A stretch of DNA of 64,000 bases, taken from Smallanthus sonchifolius (Eukaryota; Streptophyta; Magnoliopsida; Asterales; Asteraceae). The position numbers and the translations under genes were made by a program. The notes beneath the pieces were generated by a model. It was not told where the DNA came from. It did not search any database and saw nothing but the letters and a program-made list of their open reading frames with translations. Location: assembly GCA_023525975.1 (NCBI GenBank), contig CM042039.1, positions 17,204,501-17,268,500 of the forward strand, read 5' to 3'. Of this stretch, positions 44,278 to 55,365 are shown in pieces. The first letter of the stretch is position 1. The number at the start of each line of letters is the position of its first letter.

Positions 44278-46510
44278 TTTTATAATATTTAGAATATTTA
44301 GGGATTCACACCCTACTTTAGTCGGTAAATAACCAACTTCCTTTGAAAGCAAACATTACATGTATCATTTATTAGTTTGAAGAATACTTGATTCTTGAAT
44401 ACATTTCACATCATTATTGAATCGGGATGGTCTAACCGGTCATGCCAATAAAATAATCACGATTCATAAACTTCTGGTTTATGATCATATATCTTTTACT
44501 CATGCTTGTTTAATACACGACATATATACGAGAGAATAGTGTACTATTATTTCAAAACACTTTTCCACATTTTCATATAATCAATTCCTTAGTGTGCCAC
44601 CTCTTGTGGTTGATTTGATTATTAACATGGTTGATCTTATTATTAATCATTATCAACAATACAATTTCCTCAATTATGTATATGATCATGTCTTTTACAA
44701 TGATCATTATGTAATCACATTCACTCTAGGGAATGGATTAGAACCATACAACTTTCATGGTGGTTTTCATACTTTCAATAATATTACCAATTTTGGAGCA
44801 TATATAAGAGTGATAAATGGAAATTGTATTATTCAACCTTTACTCATAAATAATCTTCTTATCACATAATACCAATTGATTAGTGATTCTGATCGACTTA
44901 TACTCATTTATCTTTCTAAAATCCTTCAACTTTCTGTAAGTTTATAATGAGTTTTAGTGAGTATGACATATGAGGTGTCATTTTTTTACGCTAAAATATT
45001 CCAATAAATTAGTGGATCGCTTACTTTAAGTAAAACATATTTATAATCATTCACGAGACTAACAATAAAAGATAAGTTAGTCTTTTATTTTCTTTATTCA
45101 ATACGCTATAATAAGTAATGTATAACATATAAAAGACACACAACGTAAAGTTAAAATCATGCGATTCTCAACATTACAACATACTATCATATAAACAAGT
45201 TATATTCTTGCAACATGTTGAGAATACCAACTATTAAGTCACACATTCTACCATCATATATCATGTTGAAGATAATCATAAAACATGTCAAATATAAACA
45301 AGTCACATATCATTATAATCTTCTTAATAAAATTGCATTAGTGATAATTTTGCAATAGAAGTCATCGAACGTCATTTTTTATAGTGTAAAATATTGAAGG
45401 GTTCCTATATCTTCAAGGGTGTATTGCCTTTTATAAACTATAAATGTACGTTAAACCTTGAACTAAACGACAATAATAATTCTAAATTATCCGAGCTAGT
45501 AGCCACAATTTTAACATGTGAGGCATCCATTTCACTAATCATGAAAGTTTACAAAATATAATATCATAAATTGAACGACTTTAAGGTTACGAAGATCTAT
45601 GATAATAAATTGAAAACTTTTAAATGATTAATTAATTTAATTAAATTCATAATAAATTGAATCCATCAAAGAATTAAATTGATTTGAACAAGTCAAATTG
45701 AATCGTAAGAAATTAAAAAATTCCACTTGACCATATTCAATATTTATTTTCTGTTAATGCAGTCTTATAATGGTTAAATATATTCCATGAATATCATAGC
45801 AACATTTACTATGTAATTTAATTACTCAATTAACATGGTAGTTATATAAAATAATTGTTGTCCAAGTTTAATATAACTAAATGGATATAAAGATTATTAA
45901 ACTTTCTATGCTATTATTGAATTGAAATTAATTCCATTTAATAATATTAAAAATTCAAAGAAAAACGGGTGAGTAGATCATAATAACAGGCAAACACAAA
46001 TGTTATATGAATTTATATATAACTAAGATCATGAAACACCCTACATATCTTACTATTATTTTATCGGAGTTTAATGCGGAAAACTGGTATCAATTAACAA
46101 AACCTTGCCATAATGGCTAAGGTAACTTTTTCATTTATAATAATATATTGTTTTACAAAAGATGATATAATTACATTTTTATACATAGGGATTTTTCAAC
46201 TCCGATAGCTCTGTCCACTTTCATGCAGTGTTTGGAAAACGTTTTTTTTAATTATCTTACTCTAAGTAAGTACACTGAATCGGTCATTTTATTATGAACC
46301 CTTTAGGTTCTTATTGTTCAAGTTTTTTGAGGCTCTCGAGCCCACGTGACCATCTCCGGACATACCTCCGACCACGCTTTTCGTATATTTTATGGGTGTG
46401 CTAACCCCCTCGCAACCATCACAGGCCGTACCTCCGGTCCTAGCATTGGCAAGGTCCTTATACTCGTCAGTATAGGCATCCTTGCATTTGTCACGAAGAC
46501 TCATTCGTTC
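44278..46510. other. Element G interior, no recognisable gene
   Basis: About 2.2 kb of AT-rich sequence with many stops on both strands. Plus-strand frames such as 44594-44869 are low-complexity and match no domain I know. Confidence 0.6.
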
Positions 46511-46511
46511 C

Positions 46512-46602
46512 TCAGCCCCGTAGGCTGAGAATCCTTTACTCTTTCAGCCCCATAGGCCTAGAGTTTACTCTTTCAGCCCCGTAGGCCTAGAGTTTCCCTT
46601 TT
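46512..46602 (-). repeat. Short hairpin repeats in element G leader
   Basis: Three spaced units of CAGCCCC(G/A)TAGGC at 46514-46530, 46544-46560 and 46577-46592. The first is a 7-bp-stem palindrome (CTCAGCC / GGCTGAG); the others keep only part of the pairing. Confidence 0.6.
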
Positions 46603-46913
46603 TCTTTTCTTTTCTTCTTTATTTATTGAGATCCACCTTACAGACCGGGTATCTCATTTCATTTGGGACCTTGAGTATCTTTGACTCACAGCCTCCCAAA
46701 TGTATCAAGCATTTGTTTTCATTTCATGTATATGCTTGATTTATTCACCAACCAGTCCTTGAATCGAAGTTGATAATTACCCACCAAGCTTCATTGGTGA
46801 AGCAACGGCAAATCATCAACGAGAACTTTGACCGTTACAATTGCATATAAATAGATTGTGGATCGCACAGTAAACAGTAACTTATTATAATATGATCCAA
46901 CTTCAAATAGCAA

Positions 46914-46926
46914 CTCGTGCTGATAA
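46914..46926 (-). promoter_or_regulatory. Primer binding site of element G (variant type)
   Basis: The minus strand reads GTTATCAGCACGAG beside the LTR end rather than the TGGTATCAGAGC used by A, C and D. It may pair with an internal tRNA part; this is inference. Confidence 0.6.
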
Positions 46927-46928
46927 CG

Positions 46929-47179
46929 TGTTGTGTAACAACAACCTATTAGCATCTAATATGTAAAGAAATCAAAGATATGAACATATATTATAGAGAT
47001 TATAGAAAAGGAAAAGAGAATGAAGAATGGAATAACTCATTCTTATTGATGTGTCATATCAAATACAAGAAGCCACTATTTATAAGGCTATAAGATTAAT
47101 ACAAACATAATGACAAATGAATAGTCACTTTGAAGTTACAAAGTGGTATTGATAAACATATTGAATAATATTTATAACA
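46929..47179 (-). repeat. 5' LTR of element G
   Basis: 251 bp, partner of 43267-43516 with few differences. Confidence 0.93.
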
Positions 47180-47429
47180 CATTACTATTTTATAAACAAA
47201 ACAACATAATTAAATTTGTTTCAATAAGTCATTTGTATTGTTTATTTATGAATTTATAATATCTTTAATATGTTTTTATTAAATTAGAATGAATAGAACA
47301 TCATTTTATACTTTCTGCTTTTTTATAAAAGTTACAAATTATATTTATAAAATTTATAATAATTAAAATAAAATTTAAATTATTAGTTTATTTAGTAAAA
47401 TGACAAGAACAAGTTTAAACAGAAAAAAA

Positions 47430-47507
47430 AAAGGTAACGGGAATTGAACCTGTGACCTATGTTGTGCAAGGGGAAGATGTTAACCGATTGATCTGGGCTA
47501 ATGCCAT
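47430..47507 (-). other. tRNA-like segment with A and B boxes, inside H
   Basis: The minus strand shows an A-box-like TAGCCCAGATCAATCGG (47500-47484), a B-box-like GGTTCAATTCC (47450-47440) 33 bases further on, and a T run (complement of A10) just beyond. Acceptor stem pairing fails, so this is not a working tRNA gene. It may be a decayed tRNA or a tRNA-derived SINE head. Confidence 0.5.
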
Positions 47508-48273
47508 TGCAATATATCAGGAAACAAACTTAAAAACAAAAGCCCACGCTGAATGAGTACGGTTGAGTCGCGACCGAATGGAGTAAGGGGGTCTGGATTC
47601 GGTTGATTTCGGGTTCTACTTGGTCGCAAATGGTTAGAGAATGTTAGAAGATTGGATAATAAGTGTGTAACAGTTCAATTTGGTGGATTCAACGGGTGAT
47701 TGAGATTTGATTCGGGTGTTTCAAGTTTATAACCGAAAGCAAATTAAATGATTCTTTAAGACTGTGATTGCTCCATCAAATCGGAAATTGCGAGTTTGTA
47801 ACTGTTGTGAGTAAATGGTGAGAGGATTTGAGAGAGTCTCATCCCATTAATTCAAGGAATCGATAATATTAAACCTGATTTTGACTTTTGGTTAGTCAAA
47901 ATTGCTCAAGAATGATGTTCAGGATCCAAAGAGAAAGGAAAGGTTTCACAAGGGGTTCAATTGCTATGGAGGTTCAAATGCAAATAAATAAGGGTTCAAA
48001 ACTGGATTGAGAGAGGTTCATGCAAGATAATTGGGGTCTAAACACCTTTTATTTATTTCAAACACATTTTTATTCTTTGAGAATGTTTATGAAAGTGTTT
48101 TTTAAAATTTATAAAACTCTAATATTATTTGTTTACTATTAATATATATAGGGAGTAATTTCACTTTTTTTTAAATTACAAAATGGTTTATTTAATATAA
48201 TCAAGTGTATATATATAATTACATATTTATTTGTAAATAAATACATGTATATATATAAAGGAATTGTAATGTA

Positions 48274-48640
48274 GGGAATGGATCATTTGAGAACTCTTAA
48301 ATATCTTGAGAACTCTGAGAACTCCGATCAATGGTTTATATTTCTAAAATTTTGTATTTTTTATATATTGTGTGTGTATGTTTATGTACATAAAAAACAA
48401 TCAAACTAATTTTTAAATATATTTTTAAATTTTTACCTACACATGTGTAGTCATGTGTAGGTTTGTATAGGTAAAAAATTAAAAATATAAAAATATATGT
48501 AAAAAATAGTTTGATTATTTTTTATGTACATAAACACAGATGACGATATATAAAAAAATACAAAATTCAAAAAATATCAATCATTAATATGAGTTCTCAG
48601 AGTTCTCAAGATATTTAGAGTTCTTAAATGATTCTAACCC
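48274..48640. mobile_element. Fold-back MITE, Mutator-like
   Basis: 367 bp made of two long inverted arms (about 180 bp each) meeting near TACACATGTGTAG. Ends GGGAATGGATCATTTGAG and its inverted partner. It is flanked by a perfect 10-bp duplication TTGTAATGTA (48264-48273 and 48641-48650). A 9-11 bp target duplication with long inverted ends fits Mutator-type MITEs. No coding capacity. Confidence 0.88.
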
Positions 48641-48742
48641 TTGTAATGTATGCCTTAAACTCAAAATTTTTATATCATTATTATTATATATTTTTTTTGT
48701 TAAAGCTAAAAGTTACTGGATGATTTATTTAGTATAGTCCAA

Positions 48743-48743
<1 letters not shown>

Positions 48744-48782
<39 letters not shown>
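48744..48782. repeat. (TA)n microsatellite
   Basis: About 19 TA units inside H, with no element boundary recognised beside it. Confidence 0.9.
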
Positions 48783-48786
<4 letters not shown>

Positions 48787-49088
48787 TATATACATATATA
48801 AAGGAGAATGAAAAATATGATTACATGGTTAAATCTTACATGTTTAATTGATATATATTTGTTATAACAAAAGGCTCACTTGTATATACATATGTAAGTA
48901 TACTTACACGTGTTATATATACTGATATGAAGTGTGAGGTTGAAAGTTTGAGTGAATACAAAGGAAATGATATAATAATTAATTGTGACATATTCTGTCG
49001 AACAAGTATGTAATTTAAAGGGGACGTCATTATTGTATAAAATAAACTAACTAAAACAAATAAGACCGGAAAAATCATGAATGTTACA

Positions 49089-49403
49089 GTGAATGTCGGG
49101 GTTTAGGTTTTTTGGTGATGGGGTGGGTGGGGTTAGGTTTTTGGTGGATGTAGGGTGGGGTGGGGGGTCTAGGTTTTTAGGAGGGGGTAAGTTTTTTTGG
49201 GGTGGTACTAGAACATATGCAATATTGTGTTTTTTTTTTAACGAGGATGATGTGGAAAACATGGTATCCGAACCACTTTTTTAGTTTTTTATTTATATTT
49301 TGAGTTATGTTTTTTTTTGAATTTTTTTGTCTTTTTAATGATAAGTTCTCTAGTTCTTTCATTAAAGTTAGTTTTCTCATTAACCTAACCCTATATATAT
49401 ATA
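49089..49403. mobile_element. Small inverted-repeat element, family 1, copy 2, right half
   Basis: Resumes in the G-rich middle, then AACGAGGATGATGTGGAAAA and the inverted end ...TCATTAACCTAACCCTATATATA, matching copy 1 at 41337-41490. Confidence 0.65.
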
Positions 49404-49548
49404 GGTTTTTCATGCAGATTTGACCACGATGTACACCCCCTTAACCCTTATTCCTTCACTCAAGAACTAAACGTAAAAGCATCAAGAAAATGTTGCTTGC
49501 TCCATACCACAACAAATAGGTGCAACGGAGAATCATGGGAATAACGAC

Positions 49549-49582
<34 letters not shown>

Positions 49583-49929
49583 GAAGGTTCCCCTACAAAG
49601 TGGGTTCCCCAACAAATGCGTCACGTGTACAATATTGATTCCATGAGTGAGGGTATTAGCGTCATTTATGTGCACAGAAAAACAACACGTTTATATGATA
49701 TATGATGTGCTACTTTAACATTACAGATGAGCTGTTATGTAACATCTATGATTTTTTGATCATATTTGTTTTATTTTATTTATCTATTGTATACAATAAT
49801 AACACTATATTCAAACCCTATGTTTATCCAACATATTATGCCACATTAATTATTCAATCTTTTCAACCTTTTATTACAAATTATTTCTTTATCATATGGG
49901 AGGGATATTCTAAGAAGGCTAAAAATATA
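49404..49929. other. AT-rich interval without a gene
   Basis: Contains a (TA)n(GA)n tract at 49549-49582 followed by GGAAGGTTCCCC, which looks like the end of another TA-associated small element. Its partner end was not found. Confidence 0.5.
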
Positions 49930-50310
49930 AAAAGTCTTTTAAAAACTCCACCACCATCCCTAAAAAACCTAAAACCCCCCACCCCAACCCCCCCAAAACC
50001 TAACCCCCGCCCCACCCCACCCCACCCCAAAAAACCTAAAACCACCCACCCTCACCCCCAAAAACCTAAATCCTAACAAAAAAAACCTTAAAAAACTGAA
50101 AAAAACCATCTAAAAACACCCCCCTCCCTTGAAAGCCTAAACCTCCAACCCAACCCTCCCAAAAACCTAACCACCACCCCACCCTACCCCCCAAAAACTT
50201 AAAACCCTCCACCCCACCCCTCAAAAGCCTAAATACTAAAAGCTAAACCCTAAGGCTAAACCCTAAGACAAAAACTAAACCTTAAAATCTAAACCATAAA
50301 AGCTAAACCT

Positions 50311-53179
50311 ATAGGTTTGTCATTTGTCAAAATTGCGCTACACACACTTAAGGGTGTGAGAGAAAACTCTCTCAAACCCTTTTCCCAATTTCCAGCCGTC
50401 CGCCACCATCCCGCCGCATCTCAGCTTTCTTCCGTTCATCTCTTCTTCACCGGTTGGCTAGGTGGTGACTGGATTCATGTTACACCCTCCTGTTTACTCT
50501 CCCCCCTCACATCATCTAGCTTTTTTTCGCTGCTTTCAGGCCGAGGAAGAAGGATCAGCCGCCATCAGCCCTGCCGACTCGGCGGTCAGCAAGGGGTGCT
50601 GCTAAATCGGCCTCTACTGAAGGGTACGAGGTCGAGGCTCATGTGCTGCCGTCTGTGGGGCTCGGAGAATCTCAGGAAGGTCCGACTAGGTGTCCACAGC
50701 CTTCATCTTTGGTGCTTCCTGTTTAGGTTTGTAATACCAACAAAGAAAATTCTACAATCCTGAGTGTTACGGTATCGTTGAATGACTCAGAACAGGGTGC
50801 GGGTATGGATAAAGCTAATGGTTCTGCAAAAAAGTCGTATGGTATCGCCGGATTTTTTCCTGCCGAAAATTTGGATTCTGCAGAATTTTCTCCTGCCGGA
50901 AAATCGGGCTCTGCCGGAATTGCTTCTTTAGCCGGAATGTCTGCTTCAGACTCATCTGGATCTCCGGGGGTTCAATCCAATGTGGGTTCGGGTTATTCGG
51001 AGGGGTTAAATGGGTTTGGGATGGGCTCAACCCAACCGGCTGCGCCTTTGTTTTCGCCGAAATTCAAGGCTATGTTGGGACGAAACTATCCGGTGTCGGT
51101 GTTTAAGCCGCGAGACCCACCGAGTGGGGAGGTACTGGTCAGGGTCTTTGGGGGTGGAATGGCTCAAACGGGTCGAACACAGGGTATGGGTATGCATGGG
51201 GTGGAAGTGGGTTTGCCTAAACCCACATTGACAAAGGATGTTGAAGGAACCAACTTGATACCGGTGCATGATACGGTGGAGATGGAAATTGAGTCTCATA
51301 CTGATGAGAATGTGTGCATGGAGGGATGGGAGTTGCCCATGCAACCCCCTGAAGTGATTGCGGTTCAGGAGGTCTCGTTGGAGGCTTTGCATGGGAACAT
51401 GCATGCCGATGATGATGGTGCTATGATGGGGCTGCTTTGGGTTTGAACAATGGTACTGATGAGGAAATTGGAAACAAGGAGAGGGGTGATGTTGGAAATA
51501 AAGGTAAACAAAAGGTACACTTTTATCCTTTTGATTATGAGAATACTTTGAGGTTGGATGATAATACCCCAGAGTGTGACCCGATTAGAGGTACAAAGTT
51601 TTGGAATAATTCTTTATTTCAAAAGTTGGTGAATGGGGAAGGGGTTGAGGATGGTGAAACTAGGTTGATATATCACCCTTCGAGTTTGGATGAAACGGGT
51701 GAACCTATAGTCACACTAGATGCTCACTTTATGGCCAAAAGTGTGGCGGCTCACCACATGCAGCTCTATGGTTATTTTATTGGTGCAAATCTCCCGTTTT
51801 ATGTGGTTCGTGAGAACTTAATTAAAATGTGGCACAAATATGGTCTCAAGTCTATCCATGTTAAGAAAAGAGGGTTCTATTTTTTTAAATTTGACACAGA
51901 GGATGGTATGATGCAAGTTCTAGAAAGGAATCCATGGTTAGTGGATAATATTCCATTAGTTCTACAACTTTGGGAGCCGGACACTGTTATTACAAAGCCT
52001 AATCCAAAATCAGTGCCGGTTTGGGTTGCTATCAAGGATCTCCCGTTATATCTTTGGAATGGGGGTAATATAGGCCAAATTATCAGTTGTGTGGGTAAGC
52101 CTCTCATGCTTGATCACTCTACTTATGAACGATGTAAAAAAAGAGGGTCCTATGAATTATGCTCGGGTACTTGTTGATGCGTTTGCTACTAATGGATTAC
52201 CGGATCAGGTTAAAGTCAAATTTCCATCGCGCGGAGTGATCCAAGGTAAGTCAACATACATTGAGTTATCCTATAGGTGGAAACCTCCTTCTTGTTCTAA
52301 GTGTGGTGTTTTTGGTCACGGTAAAAAGGAGCATGAATTACCCATAAATGTGGATACGGAGCATGAATTACCCATAAATGTGGATACGATTCAAACACCT
52401 TTGGTGCCTGAAACAAATAAAAGCGATGAAGGAATGCCTAATGTGGAAAAACAAAAAGATGATATGGTGGATGAGGAGGGGTTTACGATGGCTAAAAGAA
52501 AAAAGAAACAATTTGGTAATGGGTTTAATGTGGGTAAGAATGCTAATCGGGAGCCTCGAGGAGGAGGAAATGGCCCATCTAGACAAGCCCAGCAGCAAGA
52601 CCGGGGGCCGGGAATGTCACGACAACAAGTTCAAGCCCAACAGAGGGGAAAGGGCCTTGATGCTTGCCACACGGCTGGCACTTCTTCTCGGCCCAAGCCC
52701 AATTCGGAGTCAGGCCCTTCTGGCTATAGGAACACCCGGCCTTTGGGCCATGTAGCTGCTAATCAGGCCCAACTGGTCCAATTTCGAAATTTGGACTTCC
52801 CACCTTTGGTATCGAATGCGAGGCTAGGAGGTGGAAGCCCGGTTTTGAAACCAACTATTGTTTCAAACATGTTTGATGGTCTACTCAACTCAGGTGACTT
52901 GGAAAATAAAACGGATGATCAAGATGCTGTCGTTGAGGAGGTGGATTCAGAGATGGATGGCACTGGAAGATTCATGGCGATGGATAATAGCTAGTTTTCT
53001 ATTTGTTTTGATATAACTTGATGTTTCCTGGGTGTGTGTCTTAGTTTGTTTTTCTTTTGTTTGTGGTTCCCCTCTCCATGGTACAAGGCCTAAGAGGGGG
53101 GATGCACTTAGTATGTAATCAATATTCTTTTTTAATAAAAATTTTACCATGGGCATTACCCATTTCTCAAAAAAAAAAA
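50311..53179 (+). mobile_element. L1-type LINE lacking ORF2
   Basis: About 2.87 kb with 5' leader, ORF1, short 3' untranslated region and A tail (53169-53179). It sits in CTAAACCT / CTAAACCCT, the likely imperfect target duplication. The endonuclease and reverse transcriptase ORF2 is wholly absent: ORF1 ends at 52994 and only about 175 bases precede the tail. This is an ORF1-only 'half LINE'. It may be an internal deletion or a transmissible form moved in trans. Confidence 0.82.
50778..52994 (+). pseudogene. LINE ORF1 (DUF4283 and knuckle), two frameshifts
   Basis: Three overlapping plus-strand frames form one ORF1: 50778-51446 (Gly/Ser/Pro-rich N terminus), 51437-52177 (DUF4283-type domain, MQLYGYFIGANLPF, NPWLVDNIPLVLQLWEPD, VPVWVAIKDLPLYLW) and 52089-52994 (zinc-binding SKCGVFGHGKKEHE, then Gln/Gly/Arg-rich basic tail). 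Frames shift near 51440 and 52130. The knuckle's last Cys is missing; a 30-bp in-frame duplication (52328-52357, 52358-52387) follows it directly and repeats EHELPINVDT. ORF1 proteins coat LINE RNA; that is family knowledge. Confidence 0.85.
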
Positions 53180-53320
53180 CTAAACCCTACTAGCTAAGAT
53201 CATAGAGTTTGATGAGACGGTTCCAACGCCGCCGAAATGAGTAAAATCGGAGTTCGTATGAGCCGGTTATTAGCGTTTTAAAGCACTTTTTTCACATTTT
53301 AGCGGATCCCTATACTATAT

Positions 53321-54493
53321 ATATATATAGAGAGAGAGGAAGGTTCAAATAAGAACAACAAATAATTGCAAGAACATAGAGAACCAATCTCAACCCTTTA
53401 ATTATTTGATCAATGATCCAAATCAATAATGGTTTTTTTTAACTTGAGAGAAAATTAATGAGGGTTAATTAATGACATAAGGGTAATTTAGAGATTTTGT
53501 CACTTTCTCTCTTTTTACATAATTAATTCCCTCTATTAATTTTCCTCATATATTTTGAAACTAATTCAAGTAGCCACTTTTATTAAATATAAAATATTCA
53601 TATTATATTTCAATTCCTAAAACTTAATTTTGGTTTTTGTTAATTGTAGTAATTTTTTATTTTAAGTTTTCAATTAATTTAGTTTAGTTTTTGATCCAGT
53701 TTGTTTTCAATAATCGAACATTCAGGCTTTAATTCGGAAATGTTAACTCCAATAGTTTAAAATTAACTTTTTTTTTCGTATACTAGCTCATTTGTTTTCA
53801 ATGAATGGGTTTAATAACTGTTTTGACATGTGTAGGATAAATGTTAATATTCGTAGGATACATTTCGTTATGTGTAGGGATAAGTTTCTTTGTGTGTTTG
53901 ATAAGTTTAATTAAGTGTAGGATAAGTTCTTTGTGTGTAGGAAAAGTTTCGTTATTTGTAGGATCGTTTATTTGTGTGTACGATAAATTTCGTTATGTGT
54001 ATGATAACTTTTTTTTGTAGGATAAGTTTCGTTACGTGTAGGATAAATTTCGTTATTCGTAAGAAAATTTTCGTGTTGTGCAAGCTAAGTGTTGTTATGT
54101 GTAGGATTAATTTCAACTCACTAATTTTCGTGTTGTGTAACCTAAGCCATTGTCATGTTTATTATTTGTAGGATAAACTTTGTATGTATCGGATGAGTTT
54201 CGGTATGTGTAGGATGAACTACGACAGTGTAAGATTAATTTGAACTAATTAATTGAAAAAAAAGATGATTATTTTGTATAATAATGTTTGTCTCAATTAA
54301 TTAATAGGAAAGATGATATACAAACTAATTAATTGAAGAGGAGTTACAAATAATTAATTATAGAGATAGATTTTTATGTTTACCATTATACTCTTCTCAT
54401 TTAATTATTATCTTTTAAAATTAAACAAAAAATTAGTGGTCCAGATTAGTTCTACATGTTCTCGTAATAATTTGTGTTATGAATTGAACATTC

Positions 54494-54528
<35 letters not shown>
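53321..54528. mobile_element. Small inverted-repeat element, family 3
   Basis: Imperfect inverted ends of about 80 bp: the left reads GGTTCAAATAAGAACAAC then AGAACATAGAGAACCAAT, and the complement of the right reads TGTTCAATTCATAACAC then AGAACATGTAGAACTAAT. Both outer edges merge into TA tracts (CTATATATATA). The interior is AT-rich and holds a short tandem array at 53830-54215. No gene. Confidence 0.65.
53830..54215 (+). repeat. Degenerate short tandem array (TGTGTAGGATAAGTTTCGTTA units)
   Basis: Roughly a dozen units of about 20-25 bp built on GTGTAGGATAA followed by TTTCGTTA or TTTCTTTG. The spacing is irregular and most units have diverged. Confidence 0.7.
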
Positions 54529-54529
<1 letters not shown>

Positions 54530-55141
54530 CTGGTCTGTATGTGTTTGAGGATGCAAAGGAAAATGATGCAAAAATTTTGCAACCGTCTGTAGGGATTTTT
54601 GAATGAGAAGTTATGTTGCCTGCGACCATTGTGAATTATTCTCCTAGTCTATCAAGGAGATTTTTGGTCTTGCTGTTTAGTCTGAATTCAAGAAAATCAA
54701 TCATACATGATGGTAAAATTGAACGATTTGGTCGTCAAACATTTGTATAGGGTAACTAATCTGTAGAAGAAGAAGTCTCGTTCCTTCTTCTTCGTCATCT
54801 GTTCTTTCTGTATGGACATGTTTGCTTAATTAGAAACCACATTAGGACTTATAGCTTTAGGCATTTGGCAAAGCAAAAAAAACACAAGACCCAGAAGTTA
54901 TAAATGCATTAAAAGCCTTAGGAGATAATCCATATAACTTCTCCCAAATTAAGACTCTTATTCTAAGAGTAGGTCTAGCAAATATATATATATATATATA
55001 TATATATAACGTGTTAGCATGTTTACATATGTATATGAGTAAACATTTTGTTACAATAAATGTATATAAATAAAACATATGAGTTTTTAACTATGTAATC
55101 ACATCTTTCATCTTCTTTTATCATATATATGTATGTATTTA
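54529..55141. other. Interval without a gene; (TA)n at 54979-55008
   Basis: Mixed-composition DNA with no convincing frame or domain. A (TA)n run lies at 54979-55008. Confidence 0.5.
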
Positions 55142-55325
55142 TAGAAAAAGAATCAAATGTAAACCACATTTAAATGTGTAAACCAAAAAAATAAATTCTG
55201 GTCACATATTTATTATAATTAATTGAGTGTTTAACTTTTAGAGAATATATTAAAATAAGATAAAAATAAATGTGTGATCAGAAATTGATTTTTTGGTTTA
55301 CAAGTTTACATTTGATCTTTACCCT
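55142..55325. mobile_element. Small inverted-repeat element, family 4
   Basis: About 184 bp with inverted ends: AGAATCAAATGTAAACC and AAAAAAATAAATTCTGGTCACA on the left, and their complements (TGTGATCAGAAATTGATTTTTTGGTTTAC, ACATTTGATCTTTACCC) on the right. A MITE-like fold-back with no gene. The next sequence is a TA tract (55329-55361). Confidence 0.7.
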
Positions 55326-55326
55326 G

Positions 55327-55365
<39 letters not shown>

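Larger units (their letters stand above)
43267..47179 (-). mobile_element. Element G: small non-coding LTR element
   Basis: LTRs of 250 and 251 bp (43267-43516 and 46929-47179) and target duplication CATTA (43262-43266 and 47180-47184). The minus-strand interior has a primer site at 46926-46914 and a CCAAGGGGGAG polypurine tract beside the 3' LTR. No protein domain was recognised; one 70-codon minus frame (46292-46504) may be a gag remnant but matches nothing I know. Size and content fit a non-autonomous copia derivative. Confidence 0.9.
41751..49088 (-). mobile_element. Element H: probable long solo LTR, carrying G and a fold-back element
   Basis: The plus strand begins TGTCACACTCCGGCCGG and ends ...ATGAATGTTACA. 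Read on the minus strand this is TGTAACATTC...GGAGTGTGACA, the form of a chromovirus-type LTR. Flanks GTGGG (41746-41750) and GTGAA (49089-49093) are a weak target duplication (3 of 5 bases). Without its guests it is about 3.0 kb, with no reading frame, primer site or second LTR. The boundaries rest on the split of the family-1 element around it. Confidence 0.55.
49930..53330. mobile_element. Small C-rich element, family 2, copy 2, split by the LINE
   Basis: The C-rich half (49930-50310, AACCTAAACCC-like repeats, degenerate CTAAACCCTAAG) is separated from the unique end (53180-53330, GAGACGGTTCCAACGCCGCC ... CTATATATATA) by the LINE. Comparison with copy 1 shows the uninterrupted arrangement. 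Confidence 0.65.

Noticed and set aside
44594..44869. Plus-strand 91-codon frame inside element G
   Set aside because: Low-complexity Asn/Ile/Tyr-rich translation of AT-rich DNA, opposite to the element's direction, with no domain.
47430..47507. Functional tRNA gene
   Set aside because: The boxes are present but the acceptor stem does not pair and the T stem has a mismatch.
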